Source of the DNA: Alkalinema sp. CAN_BIN05
GTDB taxonomy: Bacteria; Cyanobacteriota; Cyanobacteriia; Leptolyngbyales; Leptolyngbyaceae
Reading direction: 5' to 3'
NCBI GenBank assembly: GCA_026786325.1
Contig: JAJAYH010000312.1
Span: forward strand, 1 to 5,498
Length of the DNA: 5,498 nucleotides
Shown here one piece after another: positions 1 through 5,497 of this stretch (position 1 is its first letter; every line of letters starts with the position of its first letter). The translations under genes were made by a program, and so were the position numbers. The notes under the pieces are model-generated. The model was given only the letters and a program-made list of their open reading frames with translations. It was not told the origin of the DNA and ran no database searches.

Positions 1-2
1 AA

Positions 3-440
3 CTCTGGTCAGTGGTGGACCAAATTGATACCTCTAAAGGATCTGTAATGAGTATTAATGCGGTAGTTCATCAACGGGATGTGACGAAGCTGAATCCGGG
101 AATTAGCGACAACCGCGATCGTGAATTCACATTGGCGCTAATTGATTCAGGGGCAAAATCCGATCTAGTCGCAACTCAGTTTTCAGTCAAAATAGAGACT
201 GGCGGTGGAAATGGCATTCCGAATCGATTTGGTAATTCTAAAACTTATTATGAAGGAGTACTTCCAAGTAATTTAGTGACGCGAGATTACAATCGTTTTG
301 TATTCAATCTAGGCGCGCTACCAGTTCCATCAGATACCTTTAAAACAGGAAATGATGTACAGGTGGAAATTAAGGCGATTCGATCGCTGGGCAGCCGATC
401 GACTACTCAAACAATTGATTGGTCGGGAACTGTCTATTAA
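3..440 (+). CDS. Hypothetical protein, probably the C-terminal part of a gene running in from the left
   Basis: I do not recognise this protein. The frame is open from the first codons of the window (L-W-S-V-V-D-Q), so the gene probably starts upstream and about 146 residues are visible. The visible part is rich in alternating polar and hydrophobic stretches (SVMSINAVV, FTLALIDS, RFVFNLGALPV, VQVEIKAI) with many Ser, Thr, Gly and Asn. This suggests a beta-sandwich or other secreted or surface-type beta fold, but that is inference. It has no cysteine, no membrane segment and no catalytic motif I can name. An internal ATG at 48 has AAGGA six bases upstream, so a complete 130-residue protein starting MSINAVV is an alternative; GTG codons at 12 and 15 are weaker. 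The codons before 48 look coding, which favours the partial reading. The gene ends at TAA 438-440, nine bases from the end of the convergent cyclohydrolase gene. Confidence 0.6.
   Translation, partial: LWSVVDQIDTSKGSVMSINAVVHQRDVTKLNPGISDNRDREFTLALIDSGAKSDLVATQFSVKIETGGGNGIPNRFGNSKTYYEGVLPSNLVTRDYNRFVFNLGALPVPSDTFKTGNDVQVEIKAIRSLGSRSTTQTIDWSGTVY
37..41 (+). promoter_or_regulatory. Possible Shine-Dalgarno site (AAGGA) for an internal ATG at 48
   Basis: AAGGA lies six bases before the in-frame ATG at 48. If it is used, the first protein would begin MSINAVV. The open frame continuing upstream makes chance occurrence quite possible. Confidence 0.25.
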
Positions 441-449
441 TATATTGCT

Positions 450-1640
450 TTATGCACTGTAGTATCCTGCGGCTTTTTTTGCCTCAATTTCTACCCGTGC
501 ATCTAGGGGGATTAAGTCATCGGCCAACATAATACGATCGATGACTTGAATGCCTGAATTAACGATCGCATTGTATTTATGATCACTCATGGAAACGAGT
601 CGATCGATCCGTTTTACCCCTAACCAATGCAATACATCTGGCATCAATATCTGCATCCGTGCATCTTGGACCCCAGCTACACATTCGGTTCGCTCAAAGT
701 ATTGATCTGCCCGATCGCCCTGACGTTTGCGAGCATTATAAACTAAGAATTTAGTCACTTCGCCTAAAGCGCGACCTTCTTTTCGGAAATAGGCCACAAT
801 GCCAGTCCCACCTGATTGGGCTATTTTGATACTTTCTTCAATGCCCTGAATCAAATAGGGCCGACAGGTACAAATATCGGACCCAAAAACATCAGAACCA
901 TTACACTCGTCATGTACTCGCAATGTTAGTTCTCGTGATTCATTTTGAATTTGATCCGCATTACCAAAAATGTATACTGTAGTATTCCCGATCGGCGGCA
1001 ACCATACTTTTAATTCACGATTATTTAGAAATTCTGGAAACATTCCACCTGTTTGATCGTGAAGTGCTTGTCGTAATGATTGTTCATCAATTCCTAATCG
1101 TTTTGCAATGCCTGGAAGATACCAAACCGGGTCGATCGCAATCTTCGTCACTTTTATGGATCCATTTGATTTTAGAATCTCACCGTCAATGGTTAACGTT
1201 CCTTTAGAAATCGCATTCTGAATTTCTGGTAAATTTAAATGTGCTTGAGTAATTGCAATAGTCGGACGGATTTGATATCCTTTTTGAATCAGCGGCGCAA
1301 ACATTTCGATAACGATCGCACCCCAAGGATCAAGCGACACAATTTTTGTCGGGTCAAACCAAGCCTCATTAGGGGCTATTGTGATCAAGGGTTCAGTATG
1401 CTCTAACAGCGGCTGATGACCAGGATCTAATTCACCAGATGCAACTGAAAGGGCACGATAAATGCCATAGCTGCCGCCGTGGGTGCCGATAACATTGCGA
1501 TGGTTATGGTTGACTAATGTGCCCACGACAGGGCCGCGATCAAGGGCCGATCGTTCGCCCCATCTTATTGAAGTTGAAATGGAGGGATGATTATGGGGCG
1601 ATCTCGATCGAATGATTCTAGAGTGGGATTGACTAACCAT
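450..1640 (-). CDS. GTP cyclohydrolase II-like protein (GTP_CH_N + RibA-type domain; Urc1-like branch)
   Basis: This 396-residue protein has two parts. Residues about 30-225 (SALDRGPVVG, NVIGTHGGSYGIYRA) look like the GTP_CH_N domain. Residues about 235-390 are RibA-like. The zinc triad is complete with RibA spacing (C246, C257, C259), and RVHDEC (241-246), EGR (288-290), the catalytic pair D326/R328 and K355 are kept. Positions that contact the guanine nucleotide in E. coli RibA differ: Gln70 is Tyr262, Thr149 is Ser and Thr114 appears lost. Zinc-dependent ring opening of a nucleotide is therefore likely, but GTP may not be the substrate. The same architecture occurs in Urc1, of the yeast and bacterial uracil-catabolism pathway. 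There is no DHBP synthase domain, so this is not the usual riboflavin RibBA. Its ATG overlaps the mutY stop by one base (TGATG) with no clear Shine-Dalgarno site, which suggests translational coupling. The substrate cannot be assigned from sequence. Confidence 0.9.
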   Translation of the reverse strand: MVSQSHSRIIRSRSPHNHPSISTSIRWGERSALDRGPVVGTLVNHNHRNVIGTHGGSYGIYRALSVASGELDPGHQPLLEHTEPLITIAPNEAWFDPTKIVSLDPWGAIVIEMFAPLIQKGYQIRPTIAITQAHLNLPEIQNAISKGTLTIDGEILKSNGSIKVTKIAIDPVWYLPGIAKRLGIDEQSLRQALHDQTGGMFPEFLNNRELKVWLPPIGNTTVYIFGNADQIQNESRELTLRVHDECNGSDVFGSDICTCRPYLIQGIEESIKIAQSGGTGIVAYFRKEGRALGEVTKFLVYNARKRQGDRADQYFERTECVAGVQDARMQILMPDVLHWLGVKRIDRLVSMSDHKYNAIVNSGIQVIDRIMLADDLIPLDARVEIEAKKAAGYYSA

Positions 1641-2839
1641 CAGGGAGAAACCGGAAAACGCGGGCCGGATTGTTGCAATACTTGAATGATTTTTAAATTG
1701 GCTGTCGGAAACGGATATTCATTCAATTCCGATAATGTTACCCATTTAATCTCATCACATTCGATAGTTTGGGGAGTTCCACTGAGGTGACGGCAATGAT
1801 AAACATTGAGCTTGACTTTAAAGTGACTATAGGCGTGATCGATAGTCATCAGGGGTTCATCAACAGCAATTTCAATTCCTAGTTCTTCTTGAATTTCTCG
1901 TTTGATACATTCAGGAATGGTTTCACCCGGTTCGACCTTGCCTCCTGGAAATTCCCACATTCCGCCCAAGAGTCCTTCTGGCTTACGACGATCGATCAGA
2001 ATAGTATTATCTTGATTGCTGCTCCAGATTACTGCAACGCCAATAATTTTGTGGGGAATGGGAGCTTTTGGTTCGGTCATGGGTCTTTGATTTTGAACTC
2101 CTAAATTGTACGACTTACACAACCGATTCCACGGGCAAACTACACAATTAGGCACTTTTGGGATACAAACTGTGGCACCAAGGTCCATAAATGCTTGATT
2201 GAAGTCGCGTCCCTGGTTAAGTGGAACTAATGATGTGGAAATCTCCCACAAGCTTGCAAGATTTCGATCGGGCGGGACGGTCATATTAATTAATCGCGAC
2301 AGAACCCGTTTTACGTTGCCGTCGAGGATGGGCAAGGGCAGATTAAATGCGGAACTCAGGATTCCTCCAGCGGTTGTTCGCCCGATTCCAGGTAGTAACA
2401 TTGCATTCTCTAATGTGTCGGGAAATTGTCCTGAGAACGTTTCCATTATAACAATTGCTGCCTTATGAATATTTCGTGCCCGTGCATAATAACCCAAGCC
2501 TTCCCATGCTTTCAATACAGACTGCAACGGAGAGTCAGCTAATGCGTCTAGGGTGGGAAAGAGATTTAGCCAGCGATCGAAGTAGGGAAGGACTGTTTTA
2601 ACCTGGGTTTGCTGGAGCATGATTTCCGAAATCCAGATTTTGTATGGATCTTGGGTTTTTCGCCAGGGGAGGTCTCGGCCTGAGATTTGATACCATTGCA
2701 GTAGCGATCGGCTTAAAGCCTCAGAATCGAGGTCTTGGGCATTGAGTGATTGTTTAGGCTGGGAATCTGATTGAAGGATAGCGGTTTTCATCAAGTCACT
2801 GTCTGTACAGATGCGTTGAAATATCCTAAACGATTGCAT
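1640..2839 (-). CDS. mutY: A/G-specific adenine glycosylase MutY with an intact MutT-like Nudix domain
   Basis: This 399-residue DNA repair enzyme excises adenine mispaired with 8-oxoguanine. Numbering from the ATG at 2839, the glycosylase domain has catalytic E72 in SEIMLQQTQV, GLGYYARA (115-122), the helix-hairpin-helix LPGIGRTTAG (149-158) with Thr where Nth-type lyases have Lys, and catalytic D173 in ILDGNVKRVL. The [4Fe-4S] ligands C225, C232, C235 and C241 have perfect C-x6-C-x2-C-x5-C spacing. The C-terminal domain (about 264-390) has a full Nudix signature (G300-x5-E306-x7-R314-E315-I-Q-E318-E319-L-G321-I) inside MWEFPGGKVE, very close to E. coli MutT. N381 sits where MutT Asn119 reads 8-oxoguanine, and YSH (337-339) matches the FSH loop of MutY. 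In well-studied MutY proteins the Nudix box is degenerate. The start is uncertain: a GTG precedes the ATG directly, and Met17 (2791) would remove most of an N-terminal extension of about 36 residues relative to E. coli. It is followed by the cyclohydrolase gene with a one-base overlap. Confidence 0.95.
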   Translation of the reverse strand: MQSFRIFQRICTDSDLMKTAILQSDSQPKQSLNAQDLDSEALSRSLLQWYQISGRDLPWRKTQDPYKIWISEIMLQQTQVKTVLPYFDRWLNLFPTLDALADSPLQSVLKAWEGLGYYARARNIHKAAIVIMETFSGQFPDTLENAMLLPGIGRTTAGGILSSAFNLPLPILDGNVKRVLSRLINMTVPPDRNLASLWEISTSLVPLNQGRDFNQAFMDLGATVCIPKVPNCVVCPWNRLCKSYNLGVQNQRPMTEPKAPIPHKIIGVAVIWSSNQDNTILIDRRKPEGLLGGMWEFPGGKVEPGETIPECIKREIQEELGIEIAVDEPLMTIDHAYSHFKVKLNVYHCRHLSGTPQTIECDEIKWVTLSELNEYPFPTANLKIIQVLQQSGPRFPVSP

Positions 2840-2868
2840 CACCCTACCGCTGTCATTTTTGCCGTCAA

Positions 2869-2892
2869 TCCAGAAAATATCCCAGAAAACAT
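2869..2892. repeat. Imperfect 12-base tandem duplication
   Basis: The units TCCAGAAAATAT and CCCAGAAAACAT lie back to back and match at 10 of 12 positions. They overlap the only candidate -10 for mutY. They could be chance, a small duplication or a protein-binding pair about one helical turn apart. Confidence 0.35.
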
Positions 2893-2912
2893 GGTTTCGT
2901 CTTGCTCAGGCT

Positions 2913-2918
2913 TACAAT
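2913..2918 (+). promoter_or_regulatory. Candidate -10 element (TACAAT) for the nuclease-like gene
   Basis: TACAAT matches the sigma-70 consensus TATAAT at five of six positions and lies 33 bases before the GTG start, leaving a leader of roughly 25 bases. No good -35 is found 16-18 bases upstream, so it would be a -10-dependent cyanobacterial promoter if real. Confidence 0.35.
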
Positions 2919-2951
2919 AGATTGAGATGGTCTTCATTCTAGATTCCCACC

Positions 2952-3554
2952 GTGTCTTATAAAGATTTCTCCTGGAAAAAGGCGAAGCAAGATTTTAATC
3001 TAATAACTGTGGAAGGAGAACGCTTTTTGCCGGAGATTGCGCCTGTGATGGCGAGTCCTGAATTGACTTATATTTTAAAGCAGAATGTTCCTTGGGCGAT
3101 CGCAGTTGGCAATGAAAAAGCTCGATCTGAAGCAATTATTAATCCTGTTTTGCTAGAGGTTCGACGGATTTTACATAATGATATTAGTGTTTTTTCCGGC
3201 GAGGAATTCAATGTTGATTCTAATGTTGGACTAAGTGGATATTGTGATTTTTTAATCAGTCGCTCAAATGATCAACTCGCCATTGAAGCACCTGCGATCG
3301 TGCTTATTGAATCCAAAAAAGAAGATCTTAAAAAAGGGATGGGTCAATGCCTTGCGTCTATGGTCGCGGCCCAAAGGTTTAATCAGGACTGCGGCAAACC
3401 GATCGCCACGATCTATGGCAGTGTCAGTAGCGGAACTACTTGGCGATTTATGAAACTAGAGGAACAGACTGTCACGGTGGATTTGACGGATTATCCATTA
3501 CCTCCAACAGAGGTGATTTTAGGAATGTTACTTTGGATGGTTGAACAAGTTTAA
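2952..3554 (+). CDS. Putative PD-(D/E)XK-fold nuclease-like protein of unknown role
   Basis: This 200-residue soluble protein has no signal peptide or membrane segment. I do not recognise a named family, but the motif order fits the PD-(D/E)XK nuclease superfamily: a first helix with E60 and E69 (SEAIINPVLLEV), a strand ending in D99 (GYCDFLIS), then E120-S-K122 at the end of a hydrophobic strand (AIVLIESKKED), then a helix with Q132 and Q141 (GQCLASMVAAQRFN). D99, E120 and K122 would be the metal-binding and catalytic triad. The following IATIYGSVSSGTTWRFMKL resembles the paired strands after the core in HsdR-like and related nuclease domains. The fold call is inference from motif spacing. 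GTG at 2952 is the natural start, giving MSYKDFSW, though no Shine-Dalgarno site precedes it. No methylase, helicase or toxin partner lies beside it, and it appears monocistronic, ending 16 bases from a convergent gene. Target and role are unknown; it could equally be an inactive binding domain. Confidence 0.8.
   Translation: MSYKDFSWKKAKQDFNLITVEGERFLPEIAPVMASPELTYILKQNVPWAIAVGNEKARSEAIINPVLLEVRRILHNDISVFSGEEFNVDSNVGLSGYCDFLISRSNDQLAIEAPAIVLIESKKEDLKKGMGQCLASMVAAQRFNQDCGKPIATIYGSVSSGTTWRFMKLEEQTVTVDLTDYPLPPTEVILGMLLWMVEQV
3096..3103. repeat. HIP1 octamer GCGATCGC
   Basis: Exact highly iterated palindrome typical of many cyanobacterial genomes, here inside the nuclease-like gene. Confidence 0.85.
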
Positions 3555-3570
3555 GTGTCTCTCAGTCTAT

Positions 3571-4296
3571 TTATCTAACGCCAAACCCTTTGCTGCGCTG
3601 TCCATAGTTCACCGATCGGAACTTCACTTGTCCACTTCCCGGTGCATACAATGTATAGGTTGCGGTTCCAGGCACGCGCCCCACATTCCCGACTCCGACC
3701 ACCTTTTTAGATTTAATGGTCACGACTTCGGGTTCAGAAGATCGATCGAGGGTTTGTACTGTATTGGTTAAACTCCCAGATTCAATCGCCGCTTCAAAGG
3801 CCAATCCCGATCGACCACAAAACAATGTGTTTACATCTCCCCGTGACAATCGATCGAGCAAATCGATCGGGCTAGTCTCTGGAGTGAGTTCATCATCAGC
3901 ACCCATCGAACTTCCATGAATCAACAAACAATCTAGCTCGACAATTCCAAAATCCAATTCCTGAATCCAAGCTACTGTTTCCCGTGAGACCGAATCCCAG
4001 AGGGTCTTTGCCATTTTATTTCCATAGCGATCGATCAATTGATCCGGATGTCCCGTGCGCCCTAAGCTATGCAAAATCAAACATTGTTCTTCCCACCACC
4101 CCTGACAAATTGCTGAAATACGTTCATTCGGTTTTGGATTTCGCAGGCGATCGACCAATGCTTCACTTTCAGCAACGGGACCGACGACATCACCAATAAT
4201 GAAAAACTCATCTACATCCTGTTTTTTAAGATCTGCTACTACCGCTTCATATGCTACTAAATTCCCTTCAATTCCACTTGCGATCGCCCAATACAT
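3571..4296 (-). CDS. Calcineurin-like phosphoesterase homologue with degenerate metal site (probable pseudo-phosphatase)
   Basis: The 241-residue sequence follows the order of small YfcE-type metallophosphoesterases. An N-terminal strand and motif WAIASGIEGNL (3-13) takes the place of S-D-I-H-G-N-L; a second strand ends in IIGDVVG (33-39); LLIHGS (124-129) follows; LFCGRSG (158-164) takes the place of C-G-H-T-H; and a C-terminal GVGNVGRVPG (201-210) leads to a closing strand pair (TYTLYA, QVKFRSVNYG). Most metal ligands are gone: Asp and His of motif I are G8 and E10, the GNHD/E motif reads Q-G-W-W-E-E (65-70), and the two His of GHTH are replaced. Only D36 and H127 remain. Normal two-metal catalysis therefore looks unlikely; a binding or regulatory role is inference. 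IEGN and GWWEEQC seem familiar from cyanobacterial homologues, so the change may be family-wide, not recent decay. AGGAG lies six bases before the ATG. The gene follows hemB after 40 bases and probably shares its transcript. Confidence 0.85.
   Translation of the reverse strand: MYWAIASGIEGNLVAYEAVVADLKKQDVDEFFIIGDVVGPVAESEALVDRLRNPKPNERISAICQGWWEEQCLILHSLGRTGHPDQLIDRYGNKMAKTLWDSVSRETVAWIQELDFGIVELDCLLIHGSSMGADDELTPETSPIDLLDRLSRGDVNTLFCGRSGLAFEAAIESGSLTNTVQTLDRSSEPEVVTIKSKKVVGVGNVGRVPGTATYTLYAPGSGQVKFRSVNYGQRSKGFGVR
4280..4287. repeat. HIP1 octamer GCGATCGC
   Basis: Exact HIP1 copy within the first codons of the phosphoesterase homologue, where it encodes part of WAIAS. Confidence 0.85.
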
Positions 4297-4302
4297 CTGA
4301 AT

Positions 4303-4307
4303 CTCCT
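4303..4307 (-). promoter_or_regulatory. Shine-Dalgarno site AGGAG of the phosphoesterase homologue
   Basis: On the minus strand AGGAG stands six bases before the ATG at 4296. It is the clearest ribosome-binding site among the minus-strand genes here and fixes the start. The 40-base gap after hemB shows no terminator hairpin. Confidence 0.75.
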
Positions 4308-4336
4308 AGTTCTATTTTTTGAATTGTAAAACGCTA

Positions 4337-5374
4337 CTATAAAAGTCTCGCTGCTTGTTTTGCAAAGTACGTCAGAATCAAATCTGCCCCGGCTCGTTTC
4401 ATACTAGTCAGCGTTTCAAGCACGATCGCATCTTCATCAATCCAGCCTTGTAGCGCCGCTGCTTTGACCATGGCATACTCCCCAGAAACATTGTAGGCTG
4501 CGATCGGGAGATTTGTTCTTTGTTTGAGAATGTGAATAATATCGAGATAAGCAAGCGCAGGTTTGACCATAATGATATCGGCCCCTTCTTGAATGTCGAG
4601 TTCAGCTTCCTTAATCGCTTCACGAGAATTCCCCGCATCCATTTGGTAGGTTTTCTTATCTCCAAACTTTGGCGCAGATCCTAAAGCATCACGAAAGGGT
4701 CCGTAGTAAGACGAAGCATATTTAGCGCTGTAAGCCATGATGACGACATCAAAAAATCCTGCACTATTCAAACCCTGACGAATCGCCCCAATTCGCCCAT
4801 CCATCATATCTGACGGCGCAACCATATCCGCTCCAGCCATTGCGTGGGCGATCGCCTGTTTGACTAAAATTGCAACGGTTTCATCATTCAAGATTCTGCC
4901 ATCTTCACTCACAATTCCATCATGACCTTCGGTGCTGTAAGGATCTAGTGCAATATCTGTAATCACAATTAGATTTGGAAATGCTTTTTTAATTGCTTTG
5001 ACAACAGAGGGCACCAATCCCTCAGGATTAAAACTTTCAGTTCCAGCATTATCTTTGAGTGCATCATTCACTTTTGGAAACAATACGATCGCCCCAATTC
5101 CTAAATCCCATGCTTCTTTGATTTCCCTCAGCAACAAATCCAAAGTGTATCGATATTGTCCCGGCATGGACGGAATTTCGATCGCCTGATTTTCACCTTC
5201 CATCACAAAAAGGGGATAGATTAAATCTGCTGCGGTGAGATGTGTTTCCCGCACCATCCGACGAAGGGTTGCATTGCTACGAAGACGGCGCGGGCGATGG
5301 GTAAGTGGTAGCTGAGAGTCTGCGCTACTTTCGGTTACGACGAGTAAGGGTTGTGCGGTTGTTGGATTGGTCAT
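4337..5374 (-). CDS. hemB: Delta-aminolevulinic acid dehydratase (porphobilinogen synthase)
   Basis: HemB condenses two 5-aminolevulinate molecules to porphobilinogen in the cytoplasm, the first common step to haem, chlorophyll and phycobilins. Counting from the ATG at 5374 it has 345 residues, about the family length plus a short variable N-terminal tail. The two active-site lysines are K218 (MAYSAKYASSYYGPFRDALG) and Schiff-base K271 (IIMVKPALAYLD). The metal site reads D140-I-A142-L-D144-P-Y and G-H-D152-G, so the three cysteines of zinc-type enzymes are Ala, Asp and Asp; this is the magnesium/potassium type of plants, cyanobacteria and Pseudomonas. RPRRLRSN, PLFVMEGE, APSDMMDGRIGAIR, DKKTYQMD, AAYNVSGEYAM and MKRAGADLILTYFAK complete the family signature. 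The frame extends 15 codons upstream to a TTG, but that stretch (GGDTIIIIPYSNTI) is not HemB-like, so ATG 5374 is preferred despite no Shine-Dalgarno site. The phosphoesterase homologue follows after 40 bases. Confidence 0.97.
   Translation of the reverse strand: MTNPTTAQPLLVVTESSADSQLPLTHRPRRLRSNATLRRMVRETHLTAADLIYPLFVMEGENQAIEIPSMPGQYRYTLDLLLREIKEAWDLGIGAIVLFPKVNDALKDNAGTESFNPEGLVPSVVKAIKKAFPNLIVITDIALDPYSTEGHDGIVSEDGRILNDETVAILVKQAIAHAMAGADMVAPSDMMDGRIGAIRQGLNSAGFFDVVIMAYSAKYASSYYGPFRDALGSAPKFGDKKTYQMDAGNSREAIKEAELDIQEGADIIMVKPALAYLDIIHILKQRTNLPIAAYNVSGEYAMVKAAALQGWIDEDAIVLETLTSMKRAGADLILTYFAKQAARLL
4848..4855. repeat. HIP1 octamer GCGATCGC
   Basis: Third exact HIP1 octamer, inside hemB. 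About 30 further CGATCG cores with one or both flanking bases changed are spread through the window, in all the large genes. Confidence 0.85.
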
Positions 5375-5402
5375 GATGGTATTTGAGTATGGAATGATTA
5401 TG

Positions 5403-5430
5403 ATAGTATCCCCGCCCAAACGATCGGCAA
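5403..5430 (-). promoter_or_regulatory. hemB: Candidate hemB promoter (-35 TTGCCG, -10 TACTAT)
   Basis: On the minus strand TTGCCG (complement of 5425-5430) and TACTAT (complement of 5403-5408) are 16 bases apart, each matching the sigma-70 consensus at four of six positions. Transcription would begin near 5396 and give a leader of about 22 bases before the hemB ATG. CATAAT, six bases further downstream, is an alternative -10 with poor spacing. Confidence 0.4.
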
Positions 5431-5431
5431 C

Positions 5432-5458
5432 TTACCGAGTAATATTAATCTATTACCG
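5432..5458. promoter_or_regulatory. Inverted repeat and direct repeats upstream of the hemB promoter
   Basis: GTAATA (5439-5444) and TATTAC (5451-5456) form a perfect 6-base inverted repeat with a 6-base AT-rich spacer. The hexamer TTACCG also occurs twice in the same orientation, at 5432-5437 and 5453-5458, exactly 21 bases apart (two helical turns). Both lie just upstream of the candidate -35, where a regulator could bind. The spacing does not fit NtcA (GTA-N8-TAC), and no known regulator can be named. Confidence 0.3.
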
Positions 5459-5497
5459 CTCACAAATATGACTCGGATCTTCGGCCCGTTCTGCATA
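5453..5497 (-). CDS. Possible last codons of an upstream minus-strand gene
   Basis: Reading leftward from the window edge, one minus-strand frame is open and encodes YAERAEDPSHICER before TAA (complement of 5453-5455). The composition looks coding, but 14 codons are too few to be sure and I do not recognise the protein. If real, it ends about 79 bases before the hemB ATG, and its stop overlaps the inverted repeat. A plus-strand ATG at 5468 opening to the right is a competing possibility. Confidence 0.25.
   Translation of the reverse strand, partial: YAERAEDPSHICER

Larger units (their letters stand above)
2843..2951. other. Divergent intergenic region between mutY and the nuclease-like gene
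   Basis: This 109-base spacer must hold promoters for both directions. Toward the right I see TACAAT (2913-2918) as a fair -10 element. Toward mutY the best candidate is a weak TATTTT (complement of 2874-2879) with no convincing -35. An imperfect 12-base tandem repeat lies at 2869-2892, with CCAGAAAA twice. No hairpin terminator or RNA gene is visible. Confidence 0.45.

Noticed and set aside
450..1640. Standard riboflavin RibBA
   Set aside because: The N-terminal half has no DHBP synthase motifs and matches the GTP_CH_N type; only the C-terminal half is RibA-like.
1889..2468. Open frames on the plus strand inside mutY
   Set aside because: They run opposite the strongly supported Nudix, iron-sulphur and helix-hairpin-helix coding and show no family signature or ribosome-binding site.
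3851..3868. Paired CGATCG motifs as an operator or attachment site
   Set aside because: They lie in coding sequence and match the general HIP1-like enrichment of the whole window.
3716..4199. Plus-strand open frames inside the phosphoesterase homologue
   Set aside because: They are antisense to a gene with a recognisable fold and a Shine-Dalgarno site; nothing suggests independent coding.
4297..4336. TACAAT on the minus strand between hemB and the phosphoesterase homologue as an internal promoter
   Set aside because: The hexamer is present, but I find no -35 at a suitable distance and the region is AT-rich, so a chance match is likely.
5375..5419. In-frame upstream extension of hemB to a TTG codon
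   Set aside because: The extra 15 residues (GGDTIIIIPYSNTI) do not resemble HemB N-termini and would cover the best -10 candidate; ATG 5374 fits better.
5439..5456. NtcA binding site in the palindrome upstream of hemB
   Set aside because: The half-sites GTA and TAC are separated by 12 bases, not the eight needed for NtcA.
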